Positions 43,287-55,068 of a stretch of DNA of 64,000 nucleotides are shown here, piece after piece. The stretch spans positions 4,774,001 through 4,838,000 of the forward strand of contig NZ_AP022590.1 of NCBI RefSeq assembly GCF_010731775.1, written 5' to 3'. The stretch's first letter is position 1. Each line of letters opens with the position of its first letter. The stretch is from Mycobacterium mantenii (GTDB lineage: Bacteria; Actinomycetota; Actinomycetes; Mycobacteriales; Mycobacteriaceae). The position numbers were made by a program, and so were the translations under genes. Under the pieces are notes generated by a model that was given only the letters and a program-made list of their open reading frames with translations, ran no database searches and was not told the origin of the DNA.

Positions 43287-44327
43287 CTAGACGGGAGGCA
43301 GTGCCGGTACCGCGCCGGCGGCCGCCGGCAACGCACCGGCCGCACCCGCGGCGGCGGGAAGAGCGCCCGCGGCCGCACCCGGCAGGGCGCCCGCGGCACC
43401 CGGCAGGGCACCCGCGGCGGCACCCGGGAGCGCACCGGCGGCACCCGGCAGGGCGCCCGCGGCACCCGCGCCGCCGTGCATGCCCTGCGTGATGGCCGGC
43501 ATGACTAAGCCTTTGAGCAGGTCGATCGCCTGGCCGGCACCCAGCTGGTTGGCGGCCTGCATCACGTCGTTGACCAGACCGCCACTGCCGCCGGAGCCCG
43601 AACCGCCACCCAGGCCGGTACCGCCGCCGCCGATCGGCGAGGCATTACCGAAGGTCGACGGGTCGCCCAGGATCGGGTAGGTGCCGCCAGCGCCGGGGTC
43701 CAACCCGGCCCCGGAGTCGATCGGCACCTCGCTCGGCGACAACGCCGGGCCGCCCAAGCCCGGGGTGACCCCGGCCGGGCTGGTCAGCCCGGGGTTGGAC
43801 AGCGCCGGGTTGAGGCCGGCACCCGGGGTCGCGATGCCGCCACCGGGGGTGGTGGGCAACGCACCGGGAGCGGTGAGTCCCGGCGTCATGGGCGCCATAC
43901 CCGGGCTGGTCAGGCCCGGGCTCGCCAAGCCCGGGCTCGCCAAGCCGGGGCTGGTCAAGCCGGGGCTGGTCAGGCCGGGGCTGGTCACACCCGGATTGGT
44001 CAGGCCCGTCGTCCCCAGCCCGGGCGTTCCGAGGCCCGGGGCGCCCAGGCCGGGAGCGCCGAGACCCGGCGTGCTGGTGGCACCCCCGGTCAAGGCGGGC
44101 ACCGGGGGCATGTTGATCCCGAATTGCGACAACCCCTGCGACAGCGCGCCCATCAGCTCACCGGGCAGGTCGCTCATGACCGCGGCCTGCTTGAACTCGT
44201 GATGCTCGGGCGCCTTGGTGCCGGCGGTCGATTCGTAGACAAGGAAGTATGCGCAAGGACTCGCCACTGCCAGGGCGGCAACCGCGCTCATGGCTGTTGA
44301 GAGCTTGCGTCGGCGTCGGTTCGGCAC
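43287..44327 (-). CDS. erp: Exported repetitive protein Erp (PirG)
   Basis: A 346-residue exported virulence-associated cell-surface protein. A signal peptide (AMSAVAALAVASPCAYFLV) is followed by a conserved N-terminal domain (EHHEFKQAAVMSDLPGEL to QFGINMPPVPALTGG). A repeat region based on PGLTSP/PGLGAP units follows (about residues 85-150), then a conserved C-terminal part (GGLVNDVMQAANQLGAGQAIDLLKG). A second Ala/Gly/Leu/Pro repeat (GALPGAAA) ends it. M. tuberculosis Erp has 284 residues; the longer C-terminal tail is specific here. It starts with GTG, with AGGAG at 7 bases. Confidence 0.95.
   Translation of the reverse strand: MPNRRRRKLSTAMSAVAALAVASPCAYFLVYESTAGTKAPEHHEFKQAAVMSDLPGELMGALSQGLSQFGINMPPVPALTGGATSTPGLGAPGLGAPGLGTPGLGTTGLTNPGVTSPGLTSPGLTSPGLASPGLASPGLTSPGMAPMTPGLTAPGALPTTPGGGIATPGAGLNPALSNPGLTSPAGVTPGLGGPALSPSEVPIDSGAGLDPGAGGTYPILGDPSTFGNASPIGGGGTGLGGGSGSGGSGGLVNDVMQAANQLGAGQAIDLLKGLVMPAITQGMHGGAGAAGALPGAAGALPGAAAGALPGAAGALPGAAAGALPAAAGAAGALPAAAGAVPALPPV
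43299..43470. repeat. Tandem GCGGCACCCGGCAGGGC-type repeats in erp 3' end
   Basis: Imperfect 21- to 33-base units encoding Gly-Ala-Leu-Pro-Gly-Ala-Ala(-Ala) are repeated six to eight times. They give the C-terminal repeat of Erp and are prone to slippage. Confidence 0.7.
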
Positions 44328-44550
44328 GGAAGTCTCCTCTATCTGACTATGTGTTGTGTCGGCTCGTCCCACCGCTTCTTCCTGGTGGGAATCACACAAG
44401 GTCGATGGTACGAGTGGTGACCCTGTTACTAGAGTGGTGATATTGAATCGTGAGACAATTGCGACCCCGACTGTGATCGCGGATCCCAGGCGCCGCAACG
44501 GCCGTAGTGACAGGGCCGACGCCGCGGCATGGCCTCGCCAAATGGGTTAG

Positions 44551-45789
<1,239 letters not shown>

Positions 45790-45839
45790 TGCGTGCCACG
45801 ACGATGCAGAGCGACACGATGAGAAGGAGTGGCGCCTAA

Positions 45840-47735
45840 ATGAGTGCCGTGAGCCTGCTGTCCCGAATCATCCTGCCCCGGCCGGGCGAACCGCTCGACG
45901 TCCGCAAGCTGTACCTCGAGGAGTCGACGACCAACGCCCGGCGCGCGCACGCGACCAGCCGCACCTCGCTGGAGATCGGCAAAGAGTCCGAGGTGTCGTT
46001 CGCCACCTACTTCAACGCGTTCCCGGCCAGCTACTGGCGTCGCTGGACGATCTGCACATCGGTGGTGTTGCGGGTGGAGTTGACCGGAACCGGGCGCGTC
46101 GACATGTACCGGACCAAAGCCACCGGGGTGCGGATCTCGGTGGAGGGCCGCCAATTCGTCGGCACCGAGGATCAGCCGGCCGTCGTCGAGATCGAGGTGC
46201 CGCTGAAGCCCTTCGAGGACGGCGGCTGGATCTGGTTCGACATCACCACCGACACCGCGGTCACCCTGCGCAGTGGCGGCTGGTATGCGACCGAGCCCGC
46301 TCCGGGCGTGGCCAACATCGCCGTCGGCATCCCCACGTTCAATCGCCCCGCCGACTGCGTCAACGCCCTGGCCGACCTCACCGCAGATCCGTTGGTGGAC
46401 GCGGTGATCGGCGCGGTCATCGTGCCGGATCAGGGCGTCCGCAAGGTGCGCGATCACCCGGATTTCGCGGCAGCCTCGGCGGGCCTGGGCAGTCGGCTCT
46501 CCATTCACGACCAGCCCAACCTCGGCGGGTCCGGCGGTTACAGCCGGGTCATGTACGAAGCGCTGAAAAACACTGACTGCCAACAGATTTTGTTCATGGA
46601 CGACGACATCCGCATCGAGCCGGACACGATCCTACGGGTGCTGGCGATGAACCGCTTCGCCAAGAAGCCGACGCTGATCGGCGGCCAGATGCTCAACCTG
46701 CAGGAGCCGTCACACCTGCACATCATGGGCGAGGTCGTCAACCAGTCGAACTTCATGTGGACCGCCGCGCCGCACGCCGAATACGACCACAACTTCGCCG
46801 AATTTCCGTTGAACGACAAGAACGATCGCAGCGCGCTGCTGCACCGGCGCATCGACGTCGACTTCAACGGGTGGTGGACGTGCATGATCCCCCGGCAGGT
46901 CGCCGAAGAACTCGGCCAGCCGCTGCCGCTGTTCATCAAATGGGACGACGCCGAATACGGTCTGCGCGCCGGCGAACACGGCTACCCGACGGTCACGCTG
47001 CCCGGCGCCGCGATCTGGCACATGGCCTGGAGCGACAAGGACGACGCCATCGACTGGCAGGCCTACTTCCACCTGCGCAACCGGCTGGTGGTCTCCGCGC
47101 TGCACTGGGATGGCGACATCACCGGCCTGGTCCGCAGCCACCTCAAGGCAACGCTGAAACACCTTGCCTGCCTGGAATATTCGACGGTCGCCATCCAGAA
47201 CAAGGCCATCGACGACTTCCTCGCCGGCCCGGAGCACATCTTCTCGATCCTGGAATCGGCGCTGCCTGAAGTGCACCGGCTACGCAAGGAATACCCGGAC
47301 GCCGTCGTGCTGCCGGCGGCCAGCGAGCTGCCCAAGCCGCTGTACCAGAGCAAGGCGATGAAGCCGCCGGTGAACCCGGTGTCGATCAGCTACCGGCTGG
47401 CCCGCGGCATCCTGCACAACATGACGAAGGCCGACACGGAGTCCCACAGCCGGCCCGAGTTCAACGTGCCGACCCAGGATGCGCGCTGGTTCCGGCTGTG
47501 CACGGTCGACGGCGTGACGGTCACGACGGCCGACGGCTGCGGCGTGGTCTACCGGCAGCGGGACCGGCGAAAGATGTTCTCGCTGTTGTTCAAATCGGTG
47601 CGCCGGCAGCGCCAGTTGCTCGCCCGGTTCGACGAGATGCGCCGGGTGTATCGCGACGCGCTGCCCGTGCTGTCCAGCAAGCAGAAGTGGGAGACGGCGC
47701 TGCTGCCCGCGCACGCCGAGCGCGAGAATGCCTGA
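45840..47735 (+). CDS. glfT2: Galactofuranosyltransferase GlfT2
   Basis: A 631-residue GT2-family enzyme that polymerises the galactan chain of arabinogalactan on the inner face of the membrane. It alternates beta-1,5 and beta-1,6 bonds. Motifs seen are NIAVGIPTFNRPADCVNA near residue 158, FMDDDIRIEPDTI (metal-binding DDD) near 252, WWTCMIPRQ near 344 and WDDAEYG (base Asp) near 368. N-terminal and C-terminal helical domains complete the tetramer-forming enzyme. AAGGAG lies about 10 bases before the ATG. The PAP2 gene starts within its last codons (8-base overlap). Confidence 0.97.
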   Translation: MSAVSLLSRIILPRPGEPLDVRKLYLEESTTNARRAHATSRTSLEIGKESEVSFATYFNAFPASYWRRWTICTSVVLRVELTGTGRVDMYRTKATGVRISVEGRQFVGTEDQPAVVEIEVPLKPFEDGGWIWFDITTDTAVTLRSGGWYATEPAPGVANIAVGIPTFNRPADCVNALADLTADPLVDAVIGAVIVPDQGVRKVRDHPDFAAASAGLGSRLSIHDQPNLGGSGGYSRVMYEALKNTDCQQILFMDDDIRIEPDTILRVLAMNRFAKKPTLIGGQMLNLQEPSHLHIMGEVVNQSNFMWTAAPHAEYDHNFAEFPLNDKNDRSALLHRRIDVDFNGWWTCMIPRQVAEELGQPLPLFIKWDDAEYGLRAGEHGYPTVTLPGAAIWHMAWSDKDDAIDWQAYFHLRNRLVVSALHWDGDITGLVRSHLKATLKHLACLEYSTVAIQNKAIDDFLAGPEHIFSILESALPEVHRLRKEYPDAVVLPAASELPKPLYQSKAMKPPVNPVSISYRLARGILHNMTKADTESHSRPEFNVPTQDARWFRLCTVDGVTVTTADGCGVVYRQRDRRKMFSLLFKSVRRQRQLLARFDEMRRVYRDALPVLSSKQKWETALLPAHAERENA

Positions 47736-48267
47736 ACCGGCGCCCCCTACTGGGGAGGTGGCCGCGCTGGTGGCTGTGCAGTCGGCCCTGGGCGAGCGCC
47801 CCGGTGTGCTGACAACGGCGCGCGGTCTGTCCCATTTCGGCGAGCACAGCATCGGCTGGCTGGTCGTGGCGTCGGTCGGCGCGCTGCTGATGCCGAAGCG
47901 GCGTTTCGATTGGCTGGTGGCCGGGGCCGGCGCGTTCGCCGCCCATGCCGCCGCCGTGCTGGTCAAGCGGGTGGTGCGGCGCCAGCGGCCGCACGATCCG
48001 GCGGTGGTGGTGAACGTCGGCACGCCGAGCCGGCTGAGTTTCCCGTCGGCGCATGCCACCTCGACGACGGCCGCGGCCATCCTGATGGGGCGGGTCACCG
48101 GTCTGCCGCTGCCCGCCCTCCTGATTCCTCCGATGGCGTTGTCGCGGATGCTGCTGGGGGTGCACTATCCCAGCGACGTGGCCTGCGGCATCGCCCTCGG
48201 TGCCACCGTCGCGCGAATCGCCGTGCGGCTTGAAGGCCGGGCGCGGAAGGTCTGGGCGAATGAGTGA
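47728..48267 (+). CDS. PAP2-family phosphatase (decaprenyl-phosphoryl-5-phosphoribose phosphatase, Rv3807c-like)
   Basis: A 179-residue membrane protein with five to six helices and the PAP2 phosphatase motifs KRVVRRQRPHDP, PSAHATSTTAA and SRMLLGVHYPSDVACG. It sits between glfT2 and ubiA. This fits the proposed role of removing the 5-phosphate from decaprenyl-phosphoryl-5-phosphoribose, the step after UbiA on the way to decaprenyl-phospho-arabinose. The overlaps with both neighbours are 8 bases. The N terminus is longer than that of the 165-residue M. tuberculosis form. Confidence 0.93.
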   Translation: MPEPAPPTGEVAALVAVQSALGERPGVLTTARGLSHFGEHSIGWLVVASVGALLMPKRRFDWLVAGAGAFAAHAAAVLVKRVVRRQRPHDPAVVVNVGTPSRLSFPSAHATSTTAAAILMGRVTGLPLPALLIPPMALSRMLLGVHYPSDVACGIALGATVARIAVRLEGRARKVWANE

Positions 48268-49168
48268 GGACGTGGTGACCGGCCCCTCGGACAACGTGGT
48301 GGTCGGGGTTATCAAGGCGATCCGCCCGCGGCAGTGGGTGAAGAACGTCCTGGTGCTGGCAGCGCCGGTGGCCGCGTTGGGCGGCCCGGTGCACTACAAC
48401 TACGCCGACGTGCTGACCAAGGTGTCGGTGGCGTTCGTGGTGTTCTGCCTGGCGGCCTCGTCGATCTATCTGGTCAACGACGTGCGCGACGTCGATGCCG
48501 ACCGCGAGCACCCCACCAAGAGGTTCCGCCCGATCGCCGCGGGCGTGGTGCCGGAGTGGCTGGCCTACACCCTGGCGGTGGTTCTCGGGGCGGGCTCGCT
48601 GGGGCTCGCCTGGTGGCTGACGCCGGACCTGGCGGTGGTGATGGCCGTCTACCTCGGCATGCAGCTTGCCTACTGTTTCGGTCTGAAACATCAAGCGGTG
48701 ATGGACATCTGCATCGTGTCGTCGGCGTACCTGCTGCGCGCCATCGCCGGCGGCGCCGCCACCGGCATCCCGCTGTCGCAATGGTTCTTGCTGACCGCGG
48801 CATTCGCGTCGCTGTTCATGGTGGCGGGCAAGCGCTACGCCGAGCTGCAGGTCGCCGAGCGCACCGGCGCCGCCATTCGCAAGTCCCTGGAGAGCTACAC
48901 CAGCACCTATCTGCGGTTCGTCTGGACCATGTCGGCCACCGCGGTGGTGCTCTGCTACGGGCTGTGGTCGTTCGAGCGTGACCGCCACTCGGGGTCATGG
49001 TTCGCGGTGTCGATGGTCCCGTTCACCATCGCGATCCTGCGCTACGCGGTCGACGTGGACGGCGGGCTGGCCGGCGAACCCGAAGACATCGCGCTGCGGG
49101 ACCGGGTGCTGCAGCTGCTTTTTGTGGCGTGGATAGCGACGCTTGGAGCCGCCGTTGCCTTCGGTTAG
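48260..49168 (+). CDS. ubiA: Decaprenyl-phosphate phosphoribosyltransferase (UbiA-like)
   Basis: A 302-residue polytopic membrane enzyme of the UbiA superfamily, the same length as Rv3806c. It joins phosphoribosyl pyrophosphate with decaprenyl phosphate in arabinan precursor synthesis. The first Asp-rich motif NDVRDVDADREHP is near residue 74 and the second substrate loop (GKRYAELQVAERTG) near 190. About nine membrane helices are present. Mutations in this gene raise ethambutol resistance in M. tuberculosis. The start MSEDVV overlaps the PAP2 stop by 8 bases. Confidence 0.96.
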   Translation: MSEDVVTGPSDNVVVGVIKAIRPRQWVKNVLVLAAPVAALGGPVHYNYADVLTKVSVAFVVFCLAASSIYLVNDVRDVDADREHPTKRFRPIAAGVVPEWLAYTLAVVLGAGSLGLAWWLTPDLAVVMAVYLGMQLAYCFGLKHQAVMDICIVSSAYLLRAIAGGAATGIPLSQWFLLTAAFASLFMVAGKRYAELQVAERTGAAIRKSLESYTSTYLRFVWTMSATAVVLCYGLWSFERDRHSGSWFAVSMVPFTIAILRYAVDVDGGLAGEPEDIALRDRVLQLLFVAWIATLGAAVAFG

Positions 49169-49196
49169 CCCCGAACTGCAGGCCCTCAAAGCGCGC

Positions 49197-51128
49197 ATGA
49201 TGCGGAGCCGGCCGGTGACCAGGCGGGCCGGGTGGCCCATCTTTCCGTACACCACGATGGTGCGGGTCAGCCTGTGGATCGGCGTGGCGGTGGTGGCCGT
49301 CCTGTTCGGCTGGGGGAGTTGGCAGCGGCGGTGGATCGCCGACGACGGGCTGATCGTGTTGCGCACCGTGCGCAATCTGCTCGCCGGCAACGGACCGGTG
49401 TTCAACCAGGGCGAGCGGGTGGAGGCCAACACCTCCACGGCCTGGACCTACCTGATGTATGCCGGCAGCTGGGTCGGCGGCGCGCTGCGCATGGAGTACG
49501 TCGCGCTCGCGCTCGCCCTGACGCTCTCGGTGGTGGGCGTGACGCTGCTGATGCTGGGCGCCGCGCGGTTGTACGCGCCGAGCTTGCGGGGCCGCAAAGC
49601 CATCATGTTGCCCGCCGGGGCGCTGGTTTATATCGCGCTGCCGCCGGCGCGGGACTTCGCCACGTCCGGGCTGGAGAGCGGTTTGACGCTGGCCTATCTC
49701 GGACTGCTCTGGTGGATGATGGTCTGCTGGGCGCAGCCGGTGCGCAATCGCGCGGACAAGAAGGTGTTCGCCGGTGCGCTGGCGTTCGTGGCCGGGTTCA
49801 GCGTCCTGGTCCGGCCCGACCTGGCGCTGATGGGTGGGCTGGCGCTGATCATGATGCTGATCGCGGCACGGACGTGGCGCCGCCGGGTGCTGGTGGTGGT
49901 GGCCGGGGGATTCCTGCCGGTGGCCTACGAGATCTTCCGGATGGGCTATTACGGCCTGCTCGTCCCGGGGACCGCCCTGGCCAAGGACGCGGCCGGGGAC
50001 AAGTGGTCGCAGGGGATGATCTACCTGTCGAACTTCAACGCGCCCTACGCGGTGTGGATCCCCCTGGTGCTGCTCGTGCCACTGGGCGTGCTGCTGTTCG
50101 CCGCCCGTCGACGGCCGTCATTCCTGCGTCCCGCGCTGGCGCCCAACTACGGGCGGCTGGCCCGCGCGGTGCACAGCCCGCCCGCGGTGGTGGCGTGGGT
50201 GCTGTTCAGCGGTCTGCTGCAGGCTCTCTACTGGATTCGGCAGGGCGGCGACTTCATGCACGCCCGGGTGCTGCTGGCGCCGCTGTTCTGTCTCCTGGCC
50301 CCGGTGGCCGTCATCCCGGTGGCCATCCCCGACGGCCAGGACTATTCGCGGGAGACCGGTAACTGGGTGGCCGGCGCCGCCGGCGCATTGTGGCTGGGCG
50401 TGGCCGGATGGGCGCTGTGGGCGGCGAATTCACCCGGGATGGGCGACGACGCCACCCACGTCACCTACACCGGGATCGTCGACGAACGCCGCTTCTATGC
50501 CCAGGCCACCGGTCACGCGCATCCGCTCACCGCAGCCGACTACCTGGGTTATCCGCGAATGGCGGCCATCCTGACCGCCCTCAACAACACTCCCGAAGGC
50601 GCGTTGCTGCTGCCGTCGGGCAATTACATCCAGTGGGATTTGGTGCCGCAGGCCCAGCCGGCGCAGGGCGACAAGTCCGCGCAAAAACCCCAGCATGCAG
50701 TGTTTTTCACCAATCTCGGCATGGTCGGCATGAACGTCGGGCTCGACGTCAGGGTGATCGATCAGATCGGTTTGGCGAATCCGCTTGCGCAACACACCGA
50801 ACGGCTCAAGCACGGCCGCATCGGGCACGACAAGAACCTCTTCCCGGACTGGGTGATCGCCGACGGCCCCTGGGTGAAGGTGCCTCCGGGGATTCCGGGC
50901 TATCTGGACGCGCAGTGGGTCGCCGAGGCCGTCGCGGCGCTGCAATGCCCCGAGACGAAGGCGGTGCTCAGCTCGGTGCGCGCGCCGATGACCCCGCACC
51001 GATTCGTGTCCAACCTGGTGAACTCCTTCCAGTTCACCGGGTACCGGATTGACCGGGTGCCGCGCTACGAGTTGGCACGGTGTGGCCTGCCGATACCCCC
51101 GGAGGCCCCGCCCCCGCCGCGCGAGTAA
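49197..51128 (+). CDS. aftB: Terminal beta-(1-2) arabinofuranosyltransferase AftB
   Basis: A 643-residue GT-C family enzyme, with about nine to ten membrane helices and a large C-terminal outside domain of about 250 residues. It adds the terminal beta-1,2 arabinose to the arabinan, the place where mycolates attach. The first periplasmic loop has the GT-C Asp pair (RRWIADDGLIVLRTVRNLL). The wording and order match Rv3805c, which is usually annotated from MVRVSLW (here 49257, 623 residues). Three in-frame starts (49143, 49197, 49257) are possible, and none has a good ribosome site. Confidence 0.93.
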   Translation: MMRSRPVTRRAGWPIFPYTTMVRVSLWIGVAVVAVLFGWGSWQRRWIADDGLIVLRTVRNLLAGNGPVFNQGERVEANTSTAWTYLMYAGSWVGGALRMEYVALALALTLSVVGVTLLMLGAARLYAPSLRGRKAIMLPAGALVYIALPPARDFATSGLESGLTLAYLGLLWWMMVCWAQPVRNRADKKVFAGALAFVAGFSVLVRPDLALMGGLALIMMLIAARTWRRRVLVVVAGGFLPVAYEIFRMGYYGLLVPGTALAKDAAGDKWSQGMIYLSNFNAPYAVWIPLVLLVPLGVLLFAARRRPSFLRPALAPNYGRLARAVHSPPAVVAWVLFSGLLQALYWIRQGGDFMHARVLLAPLFCLLAPVAVIPVAIPDGQDYSRETGNWVAGAAGALWLGVAGWALWAANSPGMGDDATHVTYTGIVDERRFYAQATGHAHPLTAADYLGYPRMAAILTALNNTPEGALLLPSGNYIQWDLVPQAQPAQGDKSAQKPQHAVFFTNLGMVGMNVGLDVRVIDQIGLANPLAQHTERLKHGRIGHDKNLFPDWVIADGPWVKVPPGIPGYLDAQWVAEAVAALQCPETKAVLSSVRAPMTPHRFVSNLVNSFQFTGYRIDRVPRYELARCGLPIPPEAPPPPRE

Positions 51129-52510
<1,382 letters not shown>

Positions 52511-52527
52511 CCACACCAAGCACGACG

Positions 52528-52565
52528 ACTGGCGGCGGAAACCCCTCGGGGCTTCCGCCGCCAGT
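52528..52565 (+). terminator. Strong intrinsic terminator after fbpA
   Basis: ACTGGCGGCGGAA pairs with TTCCGCCGCCAGT around an inner CCCC-tc-GGGG stem, and TGTTT follows. It starts 18 bases after the fbpA stop, so mpt51 must have its own promoter. Confidence 0.9.
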
Positions 52566-52662
52566 TGTTTGCGGCCCGTGTGACGTGTTTCACTACCCGG
52601 CGGTCGGGGGAACTACGGCGCTGGCTAATCTGCTGTCAGCGACTAGACGATGGAGGGTGGAC

Positions 52663-53574
52663 ATGACGGTCGTGCGGGGTGTGTCAGCGCTTCTACGGGT
52701 GTTCTGCGTAGCCGTGCTAGCGGTCGGGGCGGCGTTCGCGCTGCAGACCGCTGCAACCGTCGGCAAAGCCCGGGCGGCGGGCTACGAAAGCCTGATGGTT
52801 CCGTCGGCGGCCATGGGCCGCGACATTCCGGTGGCCTTCATGGCCGGTGGTCCGCACGCGGTCTACCTGCTCGACGCCTTCAACGCGGCCCCGGACGTGA
52901 GCAACTGGGTCACCGCCGGCAACGCGATGAACACGCTGGGCGGCAAGGGCGTCTCGGTGGTGGCCCCGGCCGGCGGCGCCTGGAGCATGTACACCAACTG
53001 GGAACAGGACGGCAGCAAGCAGTGGGACACGTTCCTGTCCAGCGAGCTGCCCGATTGGCTGGCCGCCAACAAGGGCCTGGCGCCCGGGGGGCACGCAGCC
53101 GTCGGTGCCTCGCAGGGCGGCTACGGCGCGATGGCGTTGGCCGCCTTCCACCCCGACCGCTTCGGCTTCGCCGGATCGCTGTCCGGGTTCCTCTACCCGT
53201 CGAGCACCAACTACAACGGCGCGATCCTGGCCGGCCTGCAGCAGTTCGGCGGCGTCGACGGCAACGGCATGTGGGGGGCCCCGCAGCTGGGCCGGTGGAA
53301 GTGGCACGACCCGTACGTGCACGCCTCGCTGCTGGCGCAGAACAACACCCGGGTGTGGGTGTGGAGCCCGACCAACATGGGTGGCGACGATGCCGCGATG
53401 ATCGGTCAGGCCGGCGCGGCGATGGGCAGTTCCCGCGAGTTTTATCAGCAGTACCGCAGCAACGGCGGACACAACGGTCACTTCGACTTCCCCGGCGGCG
53501 GCGACAACGGCTGGGGCTCGTGGTCGGGGCAGCTCGGGGCGATGTCGGGCGACATCGTCGGCGCCATCCGCTAG
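52663..53574 (+). CDS. fbpD: MPT51/FbpD, antigen 85-like secreted protein without transferase activity
   Basis: A 303-residue secreted member of the antigen 85 family. The signal peptide ends at about residue 37 (KARAAGYESLMVPS). Known MPT51 lacks mycolyltransferase activity. Here the nucleophile position is Ser150 (VGASQGGYG), whereas I recall Ala in M. tuberculosis; yet the partner His is replaced by Asn (GGGDNGWGSW), so catalysis is still not expected. It probably binds fibronectin or carbohydrate. The ATG at 52663 follows GGAGGGTGG. Confidence 0.94.
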   Translation: MTVVRGVSALLRVFCVAVLAVGAAFALQTAATVGKARAAGYESLMVPSAAMGRDIPVAFMAGGPHAVYLLDAFNAAPDVSNWVTAGNAMNTLGGKGVSVVAPAGGAWSMYTNWEQDGSKQWDTFLSSELPDWLAANKGLAPGGHAAVGASQGGYGAMALAAFHPDRFGFAGSLSGFLYPSSTNYNGAILAGLQQFGGVDGNGMWGAPQLGRWKWHDPYVHASLLAQNNTRVWVWSPTNMGGDDAAMIGQAGAAMGSSREFYQQYRSNGGHNGHFDFPGGGDNGWGSWSGQLGAMSGDIVGAIR

Positions 53575-53739
53575 CGGCGATCGCCGGCGCGGCGGAGCCG
53601 CGCGCAGTGGGTCGGCGCCATCTGCCCGCGGCTCGCTGCCCGAGGGGCCCAGCCGGCCGAGCCGGTAGCGTGTAGGGGGTGCAGCAGGGGTCGGGAGGGC
53701 CGCGTAGCTGCGATCCACCGACTCTGCTGGCAGGAGAAC

Positions 53740-54750
53740 ATGGCTAACAGCGCGCGGCGTAAGCGCCAACGCACCCTCGCTTGGATCGCCGCAGTGTCCG
53801 TCGCTGCCGTCGTCTTCCTGGGCATCTTGGCCGCGGTCACCCTGCTGCGCGGCCACCAGTCGCAGCCCAGCGCGGTGCCGCCCGGGGTGCTGCCGCCGTC
53901 GTCGACCACGACGCACCCGCACAAGCCGCGACCCGCCTCGCAAGACGCCTCGTGCCCTGACGTGCTGCTGGTCAACGTTCCCGGCACGTGGGAATCCGCG
54001 GTGCAGGACGACCCCGCCAACCCCGTCCAATTTCCCAATGCGTTGCTGCACAAGGTGACCGCGAGCATTATCCAGCAGTTCCCGTCGTCGCGGGTGCAGG
54101 AGTACACCACCCCGTACACCGCGCAGTTCCACAATCCGTTGAGCGGCGACACGCAAATGTCCTACAACGCCAGCCGGGCCGAGGGCACCCGCGCGACGGT
54201 TCAGGCGATGACCGACATGAACACCAAGTGCCCGCTGACCAGTTACGTGCTGATGGGCTTTTCGCAGGGCGCGGTGATCGCGGGTGACATCGCCAGCGAC
54301 ATCGGCAACGGCCGCGGGCCCGTCGACGAGGACCTGGTGTTGGGTGTGACGTTGATCGCTGACGGTCGTCGTCAGATGGGCGTCGGCAACGACATCGGGC
54401 CCAACCCGCCGGGGCAGGGCGCCGAGGTCACGTTGCACGAGGTGCCCATTCTGTCCGGGATGGGTCTGACCATGACCGGTGCGCGCCCGGGGGGGTTCGG
54501 CGACCTCAACGCCAGGACCAATGAGATCTGCGCGCCGGGCGACCTCATCTGCGCCGCGCCGGAGGAGGCGTTCAGCATCGCCAACCTGCCGACCACACTG
54601 AACACCTTGGCCGGCGGCGCGGGCCAGCCCGTCCACGCCCTCTACGCCACGACGCAGTGCTGGAGCATCGACGGGGCGCCGGCGACCGACTGGACGTTGA
54701 ACTGGGCTCACGGTCTTATCGCGAATGCGCCACAACCAAAGCACGGATGA
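53740..54750 (+). CDS. culp6: Cutinase-like lipase/thioesterase Culp6
   Basis: A 336-residue membrane-anchored serine hydrolase, the same length as Rv3802c. The N-terminal anchor ([19 protein letters not shown]) is followed by a Pro/Thr linker and an alpha/beta-hydrolase cutinase domain. The nucleophile is Ser175 ([11 protein letters not shown]), the acid Asp in [12 protein letters not shown], and the His in [11 protein letters not shown]. Rv3802c shows phospholipase A and thioesterase activity and is essential in M. tuberculosis, probably sensing or remodelling mycolate layers. It lies just before fadD32-pks13-accD4. Confidence 0.96.
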   Translation: MANSARRKRQRTLAWIAAVSVAAVVFLGILAAVTLLRGHQSQPSAVPPGVLPPSSTTTHPHKPRPASQDASCPDVLLVNVPGTWESAVQDDPANPVQFPNALLHKVTASIIQQFPSSRVQEYTTPYTAQFHNPLSGDTQMSYNASRAEGTRATVQAMTDMNTKCPLTSYVLMGFSQGAVIAGDIASDIGNGRGPVDEDLVLGVTLIADGRRQMGVGNDIGPNPPGQGAEVTLHEVPILSGMGLTMTGARPGGFGDLNARTNEICAPGDLICAAPEEAFSIANLPTTLNTLAGGAGQPVHALYATTQCWSIDGAPATDWTLNWAHGLIANAPQPKHG

Positions 54751-54969
54751 TCTCCGGCGGTGGGACACAAGCGTCAGGTGGCGGTCGCCGACGTCGATCA
54801 GCGGTACCTTGTGATTTGGTCTGCCGTAGGCAGCCCCGTAACATTAAGAGGAATTTAAGAGCTATCGGACCTTTGTCGCGCACCCGTCGGGTCGGTCGGG
54901 GACTGGCACATGGCCGGCGTACCCCAGCGGGTGCCGTGCGAGGTCCGGTGTACGCGTAGACATGTAACC
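54751..54969. other. Gap between culp6 and the fadD32 leader
   Basis: About 220 bases without a gene. A possible -10 element TAACAT is at 54839-54844 and a short hairpin CTGCC-GTA-GGCAG is at 54821-54833. fadD32 is likely driven from a promoter here, so the three hairpin repeats that follow would be in its 5' leader. Confidence 0.4.
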
Positions 54970-55041
54970 GTCGGCATAGCCGGCTTGAGAACGAAGTTGT
55001 CGGCGGAGCCGACCTAGGAACAAGGTGTCGGCCGGGCCGAC
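54970..55041 (+). repeat. Three phased direct repeats GTCGGC-N3-GCCGRC before fadD32
   Basis: Units at 54970-54984, 54999-55013 and 55027-55041 start 29 and 28 bases apart. Each is itself an inverted repeat (GTCGGC/GCCGAC, with GCCGGC in the first). The spacers share a GAAC-A/G-AAG-G/T-type sequence. The last ends 27 bases before the fadD32 ATG, just in front of the AGGAGA ribosome site. They may be three protein-binding sites or three RNA hairpins in the leader. Confidence 0.8.
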
Positions 55042-55068
55042 CGAAAACAGGTGTGACAGGAGAGCGGC

